A stretch of DNA of 64,000 bases from Streptomyces sp. NBC_01267 (GTDB taxonomy: Bacteria > Actinomycetota > Actinomycetes > Streptomycetales > Streptomycetaceae), in assembly GCF_036241575.1 (NCBI RefSeq), contig NZ_CP108455.1:3530001-3594000 (forward strand), given 5' to 3'. Under the pieces are notes generated by a model. The model did not search any database. It worked only from the letters and a program-made list of their open reading frames with translations, and was not told where the DNA came from. The position numbers and the translations under genes are program-made. Positions 27,652 through 36,053 of this stretch are shown here, one piece after another; the stretch's first letter is position 1; each line of letters opens with the position of its first letter.

Positions 27652-28755
27652 GTGAACCGACGCCGCTGTGCCGCCGCCGCGATCACACTGGTCTGCGGAC
27701 TGACCGCGCTGACCGTACCGACGACCGCGTACGCCGCCCCCAAGCCGCCCCATTCTTCGGGCACTTCCGGCTCTTCGGACACTTCCGGCTCTTCCGGCTC
27801 CCACAAGGCGCCGTCGTCGAAGAAGAGCCTCGAAGAGGTGCGCAAGGAGATCGACGACCTCTACCGCAAGGCCGGGGCCGCCACCGACGCGTACAACCTC
27901 GCCAAGGAACAGTCCGAGAAGCAGTCGTCGCAGATCGTCGAACTCGCCAAGTCCATCGTCAAGGGTCAGGCGAGGATCGACCAGCTCAAGACCCAGGCGG
28001 GCGCCGAGGCCCGCGCCCAGTACCGGGACGCCGGACTGCCGCCCGCCGCGCAGCTGATGCTCAGCGGCAACCCGGACAACTTCCTGGACGGCGCCGACCG
28101 GCTGCGCGCGGGGCAGCAGGCACAGAAGAACCTGCTGGCCGAAATGGACAGGACCCAGCAGGACTTGAAGACGTACACCCAGGACGCCAGCGACCAGTGG
28201 CAGAAGCTGGAGTCCAACCGCAAGAAGCAGGCGAAGACCAAGAAGGACATCGACCAGAAGATCAGCGCCGCCAAGAAGCTCGAATCGAGCCTGGCGAAGA
28301 AGGAACGCGAACGGCTCCGCAAGCTGGAGGACGAGCAGCAGTACAAGGCCCAGACGGCCTGGCTGAGTTCGGGCATCCTGAAGGAGATCAACAACAAGGC
28401 GAGCGCCCAGGGCAAGAAGGCCGTCCAGTTCGCCACGGCGCAGATCGGCAAGCCGTACAAGTGGGGCGCGGTGGGCCCGCAATCGTTCGACTGCTCCGGG
28501 CTGACCTCACAGGCGTGGGCGGCGGCCGGCCATCCCATTCCGCGTACCTCGCAGGAACAGTGGAAGCAGTTGCAGCACGTGGACGTGAAGGACATGCGCC
28601 CCGGCGACCTCATCATCTACTTCTCGGACGCGACCCATGTCGGGATGTACATAGGCGACGGCGCGATGATCAACGCGCCACGGCCCGGCAGGGACATCAC
28701 GATCGGCGGGGCGGGCTCGATGCCGATCCTGGGCGTCGTCCGGCCGGACAAGTAG
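27652..28755 (+). CDS. NlpC/P60 cell-wall endopeptidase with coiled-coil domain
   Basis: The 367-residue exported protein has a signal peptide (1-29, ending AYAAP), a Ser/Gly linker, a coiled-coil domain (about 58-250, rich in Lys/Gln/Glu), and a C-terminal NlpC/P60 domain with catalytic Cys281 (FDCSGLTSQAW), His329 (HVGMYIG) and Asn341 (INAPRPG). This is the RipA-like layout: enzymes that cut the peptide stem of peptidoglycan, held inactive or placed by the coiled coil. The GTG start at 27652 has an excellent ggagggggag site. It stands alone, with its promoter in the 190 bp after the 21-bp repeats. Confidence 0.92.
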   Translation: MNRRRCAAAAITLVCGLTALTVPTTAYAAPKPPHSSGTSGSSDTSGSSGSHKAPSSKKSLEEVRKEIDDLYRKAGAATDAYNLAKEQSEKQSSQIVELAKSIVKGQARIDQLKTQAGAEARAQYRDAGLPPAAQLMLSGNPDNFLDGADRLRAGQQAQKNLLAEMDRTQQDLKTYTQDASDQWQKLESNRKKQAKTKKDIDQKISAAKKLESSLAKKERERLRKLEDEQQYKAQTAWLSSGILKEINNKASAQGKKAVQFATAQIGKPYKWGAVGPQSFDCSGLTSQAWAAAGHPIPRTSQEQWKQLQHVDVKDMRPGDLIIYFSDATHVGMYIGDGAMINAPRPGRDITIGGAGSMPILGVVRPDK

Positions 28756-29203
28756 CCGCTGCCCGGCCCGGCGGGTAACCGCCGTCCGTAGGCGGGGCGG
28801 CGGCCAGGACCCGTCCGCCGCCCGGCCACGCGGCCGCACCGCCGACGCAGCCGCACCGTCCGGCACGACCGCACCGTCCGGCACGACCGCCGCTCTCCCC
28901 TGCCGTCCGCTGTGTCCCTGCGTCCCCGCGTCCCTTGTGTCCCTGTGTCCGACCGCACCTCCTGGTGCGTCCGACATCACCCCCGTGTCGTCCGTCACCC
29001 CGCGTCCGCCCGGCCGCGGAGTGACGTTCGTCATGGACCCGACCACCGACAAACCGCCGGATGCGGGCCAGGAGGCGGCATATGACCCCGGCGATTTTCG
29101 AGGCGCCATTCCGCTGGGGCCGCGCTAACCGCTATGGTCCCCGTCTGGTGAGGCGTCGACTGGCGCCCCACTGCCCTCGGGGGGAGGGAAGGAAACCGAA
29201 GCG
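28756..29203. other. Intergenic region with small direct repeats
   Basis: No gene is supported in these 448 bases. It contains an exact 18-bp tandem duplication (gcaccgtccggcacgacc at 28853 and 28871) and a run of gtccctg-like heptamers (about 28912-28950). The promoter of the phosphatase gene should lie toward the right end. Confidence 0.55.
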
Positions 29204-30433
29204 ATGGAGAGCGGTCAGGCCGTTCTGCCCCACCAGACCAGGGGACCGGACACCACCGGCAGCACCGACCTCACGCTGCTGGTGATCGAGAACGACCCTG
29301 CGGGCACCTTCACGGTCCCGGAGCTGCTCGACACTGCCGGAACCCGGGTACGCATCCGGACCGCGCGGAACCTCACCGAGGCCGAGCGGCTGCTCACCGA
29401 CGACGTCCACTGCATCCTGCTGGACCTGGCGCTGCCGGGCGCGGACGAGGACGACGAGCTGTCCGTACTGCGCCATGTCCTGAAGCTCGCGCCCTGCCAC
29501 GCCGTACTGGCACTGGCCCCGTCCGGCCATGTCGAGCGCGCGGCCCACGCGGTCCGGGTCGGGGCACAGGACTACCTGCTCCGCGACGAGCTGGACAGCC
29601 GTCTGCTGAGCCGGACCGTCCGGTACGCGGTGGAGCGCAAGCGCGCCGACACCGCGCACTACAAACTGGCCGAGTCCCGGCTGCGCGCCCAGGAGAACGC
29701 CCGCCTGGAGCGCGGTCTGCTCCCGACACCGCTGCTGGAGGGTTCGGACCTGCGCTTCGCCGCGCGGTACCGCCCCGGCCGCTCCCGCGCCCTGCTCGGC
29801 GGTGACTTCTACGACGTGGTCCGCACCCCGGACGGTACGGTCCACGCGATGATCGGCGACGTCTGCGGCCACGGTCCCGACGAGGCGGCCCTGGGAGTGG
29901 AACTGCGCATCGCCTGGCGGGCGTTGACCTTCGCCGGGCTGTCCGGGGACGAACTCCTCAGCACGCTCCAGCAGGTCCTGGAACACGAGCGGGAGAGCGA
30001 GGAGCTCTTCGCGACGCTCTGCACGGTCGACATAGCACCGGACGGACAACGGGCCGGACTCTGCCTGGCCGGGCACCCCGCCCCGCTGATCTCCCGCAGC
30101 GACGGAAGGGCGCAGCTCTTCCCGTACGAGGACGGCGGCCCGGCCCTGGGCCTGCTGCCGCGCGCCCGCTGGCCACGCCGCCAGGTCGAACTGGGCGGCG
30201 CCTGGAACCTGTTGATGTACACGGACGGCCTGATCGAGGGCCGTATCGGTCAGGGCACCCAGCGCCTGGGCCAGGACGGCATGGTCGAGATGATCGACCG
30301 GCAGCTGACGGCGGGGCTGCGCGGCGAGAGCCTGCTGGAGGCGGCGGTGGCCGAGGTCCGCGACCTGAACGGCGACGAGCTGACGGACGACGTGGCGGTC
30401 CTGCTCCTGGAACGCAGGCGCGGCGACGCCTGA
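29204..30433 (+). CDS. Response regulator-PP2C (SpoIIE-type) serine phosphatase
   Basis: The 409-residue protein fuses a receiver domain to a PPM/SpoIIE phosphatase. The receiver (about 22-145) has LLVIENDPAG, phosphoacceptor Asp74 in ILLDLALPG and an AVLALAPS strand; the lysine position is less clear (YLLRDEL). The phosphatase (about 190-405) shows GGDFYDVV, GDVCGHGPDEAA, LMYTDGLIEGR and DDVAVLLLE, the metal-binding set of the family. Such proteins dephosphorylate anti-anti-sigma factors and are common in Streptomyces; the partner is not next to it. It starts at the ATG after ggaggga site sequence. Confidence 0.9.
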   Translation: MESGQAVLPHQTRGPDTTGSTDLTLLVIENDPAGTFTVPELLDTAGTRVRIRTARNLTEAERLLTDDVHCILLDLALPGADEDDELSVLRHVLKLAPCHAVLALAPSGHVERAAHAVRVGAQDYLLRDELDSRLLSRTVRYAVERKRADTAHYKLAESRLRAQENARLERGLLPTPLLEGSDLRFAARYRPGRSRALLGGDFYDVVRTPDGTVHAMIGDVCGHGPDEAALGVELRIAWRALTFAGLSGDELLSTLQQVLEHERESEELFATLCTVDIAPDGQRAGLCLAGHPAPLISRSDGRAQLFPYEDGGPALGLLPRARWPRRQVELGGAWNLLMYTDGLIEGRIGQGTQRLGQDGMVEMIDRQLTAGLRGESLLEAAVAEVRDLNGDELTDDVAVLLLERRRGDA

Positions 30434-30494
30434 GCCGCCGGCCGGGTCGGCCCCCGCCGTAGTCGGGCCCGGCGCCCGCCGTCGCTCTTGAGGC

Positions 30495-30845
30495 TCAGCG
30501 CCCGCCGTTGTACGGACCGTACGGCCCGTCGCTGCTGGAACCGCCGCCCCGGCGACCGCCACCACCGGTGATCTGCCGCACCGCGGGGCGCACGTCCACC
30601 ATGTAGACGATGGTCGCGATCAGCCCGATGACCGGCAGGAACGACAGGATCGAGAACAGCCAGTTCACGACGAACGCGATGGCCAGGACGATCAGCCAGA
30701 ACGGTTTGGTCTGCTTGCTCGCGGCCCGGTACGCGTCCTCACGGCGGATCGCCGCGTCCACCAGCGCGAAGCCACTGAAGAGGATCAGCGCCAAACTCAA
30801 CAGCGACATGAATCCCGCGAAACCCTGCATCAGCACTGTGCCCAC
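30495..30845 (-). CDS. DUF2516-family small membrane protein
   Basis: A 116-residue protein with two hydrophobic segments (GFMSLLSLALILFSGFALVDAAI and PFWLIVLAIAFVVNWLFSILSF, extended by VIGLIATIVYMVDVRP) and a Gly/Arg-rich tail (GGGGRRGGGSSSDG). This matches DUF2516 of actinobacteria, function unknown. The frame starts with GTG at 30845; GTG 30836 or ATG 30830 are equally possible. It follows the HbhA-like gene on the same strand. Confidence 0.85.
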   Translation of the reverse strand: MGTVLMQGFAGFMSLLSLALILFSGFALVDAAIRREDAYRAASKQTKPFWLIVLAIAFVVNWLFSILSFLPVIGLIATIVYMVDVRPAVRQITGGGGRRGGGSSSDGPYGPYNGGR

Positions 30846-30996
30846 CGCCTGTTAGACCGGCCATCAACGCGGCCACGCTACCGGGAGAACGACCCGGGCA
30901 CCGAGAAGATGCCCGGCCCGCTCCCCCGGCCACTCCTGAACTTCTGGACTCTTTCTGAACTCTTGAACTCGTACTCTTCCGCTCCAGTGCGGCGCT

Positions 30997-31689
30997 CTAC
31001 TTCCCGGCGGGCGGCGTGGTCTTCTTCGCCGTCGCCTTACGCGGGGTGGTGCTGGTCTTCTTGGCCGCCGCGGGCTTGGCCACCGGCTTGGCCTCGGACT
31101 TCACGGTCTTCGGCGCGGGCTTGGGGCCCGGCTTCGGGGCGGTCCTGGGCTGAGCGATCCTGGCCTCGGCCTTGGGCCCGGCCTTCGACTCCGCCTTGGG
31201 CTCGGTCCGCGACCCGGCCTTCGGCCCGGCGGGAGCCTTGGACTCGGTGACCGTGCCGAACAGGACGAGATCGTCGGCCGCCTCGCCACGCCACTGCCGT
31301 ACGGACTGCTCACCGCGCTCGGCGACCTTCTCGTACGTCTCACGCGCCCGGACCGCGTATTCGGCAGCCATACCGATGCTCCGCAGCGCCAGGTCCTGCG
31401 CGGTCTCGCCGAGCTTCTTCAGATCGGTGTCGAACGTGCCGATCACCTCGGTGAACTTCGCGGAGACGGAGGCCTGCGCCTCCTTGGCCTGCGTGGCCAC
31501 CCGGTCCTGAACGGTCCTGGGATCGGTGTTGCGCACCGCGTCGATACGTGCCGGTGCCTCGGTCTGGAACTTCTCGATCAGCGCCGGGACCTTCCTGGCC
31601 TGCTGCACGGCGATGTCGGCCGTACCGGCCGCGAAGTAGAGGGGGGTCGGGTCGGTGAGGGTCTTGCGCAGGTCATCGGTGATGGCCAT
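30997..31689 (-). CDS. HbhA-like helical protein with Lys/Pro/Ala-rich tail
   Basis: The 230-residue protein has a helical N-terminal 150 residues (PLYFAAGTADIAVQQARKVPALIEKF; ATQAKEAQASVSAKFTEVIGTFDTDLKKL) and a basic C-terminal tail of KPAPKT and AKKT units. This layout is that of mycobacterial heparin-binding haemagglutinin HbhA and its actinobacterial relatives, which bind sulfated polymers or DNA and membranes. A role in Streptomyces is unknown. The next upstream gene is the XRE regulator, about 120 bp away on the same strand; the same pairing occurs in mycobacteria, where hbhA follows an XRE gene. Confidence 0.85.
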   Translation of the reverse strand: MAITDDLRKTLTDPTPLYFAAGTADIAVQQARKVPALIEKFQTEAPARIDAVRNTDPRTVQDRVATQAKEAQASVSAKFTEVIGTFDTDLKKLGETAQDLALRSIGMAAEYAVRARETYEKVAERGEQSVRQWRGEAADDLVLFGTVTESKAPAGPKAGSRTEPKAESKAGPKAEARIAQPRTAPKPGPKPAPKTVKSEAKPVAKPAAAKKTSTTPRKATAKKTTPPAGK

Positions 31690-31759
31690 GACTGTGGTCC
31701 TCCCGGATCAGTTCGGTATGTGTCTGTACGTGTCTGTGCGCGTCTGCGCGGGTCGTTCC

Positions 31760-31819
31760 GTACGTGTCAGCTCTGTACGTGTCAGCTCTGTACTTGTCAG
31801 CTCTGTACTTGTCAGCTCG
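31760..31819. repeat. Four 15-bp tandem repeats spanning the stop codon of the XRE gene
   Basis: Units of gtacNtgtcagctct start at 31760, 31775, 31790 and 31805. Read on the minus strand each has AGCTGAC; the first met by the ribosome contains the terminal serine codon and TGA of the XRE gene (31812-31814). The copies downstream repeat both. Confidence 0.92.
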
Positions 31820-32207
31820 GTTCGTGCTCTGAGGGCTGTCCGGCAGCACCGTCGTCCACCGCGAGCCCGTTCTCCTTGCGGAAGGACTCGTAGATCTGGA
31901 GCAGGACGTGCTTCTGCCGCTCGGATATGGAGGGGTCGGCCAGGATGACGGCGCGCGTCTCCAGCTCGTCCCGCTCCCGCTCGTCGAGGATCCCGGCCTG
32001 CACGTACAAGGTCTCCGCGGAGATCCGCAGCGCCTTGGCCAGCTGCTGGAGGATGTCCGCGCTGGGCTTGCGCAGGCCGCGCTCGATCTGGCTCAGATAC
32101 GGATTCGACACCCCGGCAGCGTCGGCGAGCTGCCGCAGGGACAGCTGCGCGGTGCGCCGCTGCTCGCGCAGGTACTCACCGAGATTGCCGACGTTGAGTG
32201 ATGCCAT
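31812..32207 (-). CDS. XRE-family transcriptional regulator
   Basis: The 131-residue protein has a helix-turn-helix of the lambda repressor/SinR type: LREQRRTAQLSLRQLADAAGVSNPYLSQIERGLRKPSADILQQLAKAL. A C-terminal helical region (RDELETRAVILADPSISERQKHVLLQIYESF) probably forms the dimer interface. Similar regulators precede hbhA-like genes across actinobacteria. The ATG at 32207 is chosen over a GTG at 32222. A 28-bp palindrome lies 27 bp upstream of this start and is likely its own operator. Its 3' end lies in a 15-bp repeat. Confidence 0.88.
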   Translation of the reverse strand: MASLNVGNLGEYLREQRRTAQLSLRQLADAAGVSNPYLSQIERGLRKPSADILQQLAKALRISAETLYVQAGILDERERDELETRAVILADPSISERQKHVLLQIYESFRKENGLAVDDGAAGQPSEHEPS

Positions 32208-32233
32208 GCTTCGATGCTGCACCTACCCTGCTA

Positions 32234-32261
32234 ACTTTTGCAAGCAGACGCTTGCAAAAGT
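32234..32261. promoter_or_regulatory. Perfect 12-bp-arm palindrome, candidate operator of the XRE regulator
   Basis: acttttgcaagc (32234-32245) and gcttgcaaaagt (32250-32261) are exact complements around four bases. It is AT-rich for this genome, sits in the divergent promoter region of the XRE and Nudix genes, and has the size expected for a dimeric helix-turn-helix protein. Confidence 0.75.
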
Positions 32262-32422
32262 GTTCCATGCCACCTGAATGGCTGCTTGCGCCTGAGCGCA
32301 ACAGGTGTCGCATGTGCACGACAGCTATCGCGCGTCCGGCCTCCCTGCGCAGGCGCTCTCGGTCCGGTTCCGCGAGCCGCCGGGAAGCGGCGTTGTCGGT
32401 GGGCTCTGCCAGGGTGTGCGTC

Positions 32423-32926
32423 GTGGATGAACTGGTGGAGCGTGTCGACGATCAAGATGGCGTGCTGGGGGTGGTGGTCAGCCGCCGACAGGCCATCCGG
32501 GAGGGGTGGCTGCACCGTGTCGCCGTGACGGTGTGTCGTGATGAGCGTGGACGGATCCTCGTTCACCGACGGTCGGAGCAGCTGTCGCGCTTCCCCGGGC
32601 TCTACGAGGTCGAGGTCGGTGGTGCCGTGGATGTCGGTGAGTCCTATGAACAGGCCGCCGCGCGCGAGCTGGCCGAAGAGCTGGGCCTTCGTGTGCTGCC
32701 GCGCTTGCTGTTCACCTTCCTGAACCGCAGCGGTGTGAGCCCTCACTGGCTCGGCGTGCACGAAGCCGTGGTGCCGGACACGGTGGCCGCCGATCCTGAC
32801 GAGGTCGCCTGGCATGGCTGGCTGACCGAGCCGGAGCTGCGGTCGGCCCTGCTGGAGTGGCGCTTCACCCCCGACAGCCACGAAGCCTTCAGCCGGTACC
32901 TCGAGTTCCGGACCTCGCAGTCCTGA
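32423..32926 (+). CDS. Nudix hydrolase
   Basis: The 167-residue protein has a complete Nudix box: the GAVDVGE stretch, seven residues, then REL and AEELGL (Gx5Ex7REUxEExGU). It starts with a short domain (VDELVERVDDQDGVLGVV) found in isopentenyl-diphosphate-isomerase-like Nudix proteins, and the RR(S)EQLSRFPGLYEVEVGG segment fits that subgroup. The substrate is unknown; nucleotide diphosphates or IPP-like compounds are possible. The GTG at 32423 is chosen because AGGG lies 8 bases before it. The open frame extends further upstream into the operator region and is not used. Confidence 0.83.
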   Translation: MDELVERVDDQDGVLGVVVSRRQAIREGWLHRVAVTVCRDERGRILVHRRSEQLSRFPGLYEVEVGGAVDVGESYEQAAARELAEELGLRVLPRLLFTFLNRSGVSPHWLGVHEAVVPDTVAADPDEVAWHGWLTEPELRSALLEWRFTPDSHEAFSRYLEFRTSQS

Positions 32927-33141
32927 CCTTTCTCGCCTTTCGGGCTGGGACGCCTGCTTGTGGCCAACGCGCCCCGGACCTGCAATGTGAACTGAACGGG
33001 TCCCGATCAAATCTGCGGAGCCAACCGCGCTCCGATGAGTAGCTGCGCACGGCGATAAATCGGACGACAGGCAGAGCCACGACACACTGTGATGACCCCA
33101 TACCGTCCGCCGCACGGAGTGAACCAACCACAGGAGCTGTC

Positions 33142-34038
33142 TTGGCAACCGCGAGAACGGCGGACTCCCGACCCGAGATCGATGCCGCACTCGTCAGGCG
33201 CCTGATCGACACCCGGTTCCCGCGGTGGGCAAGACTGCCTCTTAAGCTGCTTGACCCGGCCGGCTCCGACCATGTGATCTACCGGCTGGGCGAGGAGCTG
33301 GCCGTCCGGATGCCCCGCCATGCCGGGGTCATCGGTCAGGCCAGGAAGGAGTTCCAGTGGCTACCCCGACTCGCCCCGTACCTCCCCCTGACCATTCCGG
33401 TACCGGTAGAGGTGGGGGAACCCAGCTTGGGCTATCCGTGGCCGTGGGCGGTGTCCCGATGGCTTGAAGGTGAAGTGGCGACCGTCGACGCACTGGCCGA
33501 CTCCACCAGGACCGCGGTCGAACTGGCGCACTTCCTGGCCGCTCTACAGCGGTTTACACCCGAGAACACACCCAAGACTGCCCGCGAATATCTCACCAGT
33601 TGGTCGTTGTCCGAACGAGACCGCGCGACGCGGGTCGCCATCGCAAAGGTCGATGGCATTTTCGACGCCACGGCGATGACCAAGCTGTGGGATGCGGCCG
33701 TGAGCGCCCCCGGATGGGATGGCCCTCCGGTGTGTTTCCACGGCGACTTCCACACGGGCAACCTGCTGACCATCCACGGCCACCTCAGCGCCGTCATTGA
33801 CTTTGGCGGGCTCGGTATCGGTGACCCGGCTTGCGACCTGCTGATCGCCTTCACCCTGATGACGGCCAGCAGCCGAGCCTCCTTCCGTAACGCGCTCGGT
33901 GTGGACGACGCCACATGGTTGCGAGGCCGCGGCTGGGCCATGGCCACCGGTCTGAACGCCTACACCTCCTACGCCGCCGTCAACCCTCGGGTCGCCGCGC
34001 AGACCACCCGGCAGATCACCGAGGCGCTCATCGGCTGA
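33142..34038 (+). CDS. Aminoglycoside phosphotransferase-family kinase
   Basis: The 298-residue protein has the APH fold. It shows VIYRLGEELAVRMPRHAG (ATP lysine region missing the usual pattern but in place as RMPR), the Brenner motif VCFHGDFHTGNLL with the catalytic Asp, and VIDFGGLGIGDPACDLLIAF with the metal-binding Asp. Such enzymes phosphorylate aminoglycosides, macrolides or small metabolites; substrate is not clear. It starts with a rare TTG at 33142, supported by a CAGGAG site eight bases before. Its base composition is slightly less GC-rich than the core genes, fitting an acquired gene in the accessory stretch. Confidence 0.85.
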   Translation: MATARTADSRPEIDAALVRRLIDTRFPRWARLPLKLLDPAGSDHVIYRLGEELAVRMPRHAGVIGQARKEFQWLPRLAPYLPLTIPVPVEVGEPSLGYPWPWAVSRWLEGEVATVDALADSTRTAVELAHFLAALQRFTPENTPKTAREYLTSWSLSERDRATRVAIAKVDGIFDATAMTKLWDAAVSAPGWDGPPVCFHGDFHTGNLLTIHGHLSAVIDFGGLGIGDPACDLLIAFTLMTASSRASFRNALGVDDATWLRGRGWAMATGLNAYTSYAAVNPRVAAQTTRQITEALIG

Positions 34039-34110
34039 TAGGGGCACCAGTGGAGACCCGGCCCGATCGCCCGTGCCAAGTGCGCCCGCAGGCCGAAGCC
34101 GGCCTGAGTA

Positions 34111-34390
34111 GTGGGACCCTGGGAAGCCCCAGTCCAGCTCCTGCCACTTCCTCTGCCGCCAGCCCACGCGGAGGTCTTCGGCTGGTATCTGCACCGCCTC
34201 GCCGCCGCACATCACGTGACGTCGGGCCAACTGGCGAAAACCCTGACGTCATTCAAAAACGTGCTGATCGAAAAACGGACGGGACGCGTTATGGCGCTGG
34301 ACTCCGGTAGTTCTGCCACGGCTGGCACTCCTGACGGGTCTCATCCACGAGACCCTTCGGATGCTGCTGCCGGCGATCTCCCAGATTGAG
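34111..34390 (+). pseudogene. Possible decayed TniQ-like gene fragment
   Basis: One frame opens with LLPLPLPPAHAEVFGWYLHR and LAAAHHVTSGQLAKTL, which resembles the start of TniQ transposition proteins (a Pro-rich lead, then a helix with xSWLxRLA). About 40 codons later the likeness moves to the +1 frame (VLPRLALLTGLIHETLRMLL), as expected after a frameshift. No continuing gene follows. This is a weak call from pattern alone; it could be a chance open frame. Confidence 0.35.
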
Positions 34391-34610
34391 GCACGTACGC
34401 GCTCCTCGACATGCTGGCCGACGTGGTCACCCCGACGACATCGGTCGAGACCTCGCAGAGTTCCAACGCCGCTTACCCGTTGGCACCCCTCCCCTGGCCG
34501 GTCCCTCCCTCGTCGGACTCGGCCAGGAGCGCGCCACGGTAGTACGGCGCATCGACCGGTGCGCGGAAGAGCAGTCAGTACCTCGGCAGAGGCCCTCCTG
34601 AACCCCTCAA
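34391..34610. other. No supported gene
   Basis: This stretch follows the decayed fragment and has no coherent reading frame; it may hold further debris (a short frame with DDIGRDLAEFQRRL). Confidence 0.4.
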
Positions 34611-34982
34611 TCAGCTTCTGACGATGCAGAATGGATGCCCAGCCGGATCAGTGAGGACTCGCGCCCTGTCGCCATGTGGCTGGTGGTCCGGCTTGCCCGC
34701 ACCCAACTCCAGCAACCGGGCCTCGGCCACGTCCAAGTCCTCATCGACCTTGAAGCAGATATGGAGCTGCTGGGGGACCATTTGGTCGGGCCAGCTCGGA
34801 GCCCGGTAGTCGTCGACCCGTTGAAAGCCGATGAGGAGTCCGTGTTCGCCGTTGAGACCCGCAAAGTCGGCATCTGACTTCGGGTGCAGTTCATGGTCGG
34901 TTGCCTGCTGATAGAACGCCGCCAGAGCCAGCGGATCAGAGCAATCGAGCGTTATCGCAACCAACTTGATCTGCATGGGCAT
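34611..34982 (-). CDS. VOC-family (glyoxalase-like) protein
   Basis: The 123-residue protein is a single glyoxalase/dioxygenase-like domain: QIKLVAITLDCSDPLALAAFYQ at the start, HICFKVDEDLDVAEARLLELGA in the second beta-alpha unit, and the end VLTDPAGHPFCIVRS typical of the family. Such small VOC proteins bind antibiotics or act on small metabolites. The ATG at 34982 has GGAG five bases upstream; ATG 34976 is an alternative. It is isolated among non-coding DNA. Confidence 0.85.
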   Translation of the reverse strand: MPMQIKLVAITLDCSDPLALAAFYQQATDHELHPKSDADFAGLNGEHGLLIGFQRVDDYRAPSWPDQMVPQQLHICFKVDEDLDVAEARLLELGAGKPDHQPHGDRARVLTDPAGHPFCIVRS

Positions 34983-35408
34983 GGCATCTCCGAGCCGGTC
35001 GGTGGACTTCCGCGATGAACACCCTAGTGGCGGCTGCCTATGGCCGAGCGGGACACCGACAGCCGACCTGTCCCACTCAACCGTAGGCAACACAGCTCAG
35101 AGCCTCCCCCTGCCCACAGTTATCTGGGACGGGACAACTTCCAGCGTCAGCAGTCGCCTTCCAGCAGTTGTTGTCCCCACCGGGGTAGGGCGACACACCA
35201 CCATCCCGCGGGCGCAAATTCGTTGTGGTAGCCGGCGTGCGCTACTGCGATGTCATACCGTTCCGCTCACAGACTCGACGATTCCTGTCGCTGCGGGGGC
35301 AGATGACGCAAGCAACATCGACGAAACCTCGCTGGCTGCTCGCGTGGCTTGTTCCGCTGAAGGTGGGCCAGTCTCGGTCTGTCTGAACCATTCGGTCGCG
35401 TGACTCAG
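34983..35408. other. No supported gene
   Basis: An open frame of 145 codons exists on the plus strand, but its amino-acid make-up is unlike that of neighbouring proteins. The base composition is lower in GC than the flanks. Nothing else is recognised. Confidence 0.5.
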
Positions 35409-35851
35409 TCAACCTCGGCCATTTGTCGATCTGATCTGCCGAATCACCCCAGCGTGGTCGCCCAGTTGGGCGCTGATCTGGGCAGAGACTGAGAAGTCCT
35501 CCTCGCAGTCCGGGCAGGTTGCATCGCCGAAGATGTAGGTCAACACCCTGGCGACCTCTTGCTGGTCGTGAGCGAGCGCGACATCGTGGAGAGGTCGACC
35601 AATGCCGGTCAGGCCGGTGAGGTCGGTGGGACGCAGAGCCTTCGTCTCCACGTGATTGTCCGACAGCGCGTGATCACCGCTGGTCGAAGCTGGCCGAGTA
35701 CACGCTGCCCTGGTGGCACAGTGCCGACCAGAGGTCGGTCCAGCACTCGGAGGCCGGATCCGATGCGATCTGGTCCAGCAGAGCAGGTATGTGCTGGCCC
35801 GATTGCACATCAGTAAGCCAGGATCGTCCTCCGGGTGACACCCATCGCGCC
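35409..35851 (-). pseudogene. Broken gene for a hypothetical Streptomyces protein
   Basis: Two parts of one protein type lie in different frames on the minus strand. The N-terminal part (about 35851 down to 35674) reads SWLTDVQSGQHIPALLDQ and ECWTDLWSALCHQGSVYSASF before a stop at 35674. The C-terminal part (about 35673 to 35409) reads GRPLHDVALAHDQQEVARVL and YIFGDATCPDCEEDFSVSAQ. In intact relatives I recall, these segments are separated by about 100 residues, so a deletion with frameshift has removed the middle. The CPDC pair suggests a zinc or redox site in the intact form. Function unknown. Confidence 0.6.
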
Positions 35852-36053
35852 TCGGCACCCCCGGCGGCACCCCCGGCGGCCCCGTCGGTACTCGACGCCG
35901 TGTGCCAGGGTGGCGGACTGGGTACGGCCCTCATCCCGCCGCCCGGTCCCAGCGGTGCGTGGGCAGTCCGCTCTTCCGTGGGCAGGCGAACCACTGCCCG
36001 GCTCTCTCGAACCCTGATCTTGTTCTGAAGATCTTTCTGTTGGAGGCTGAGGC

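Noticed and set aside
34966..35403. A 145-codon plus-strand frame
   Set aside because: Unusual composition, no domain and poor start; treated as non-coding.
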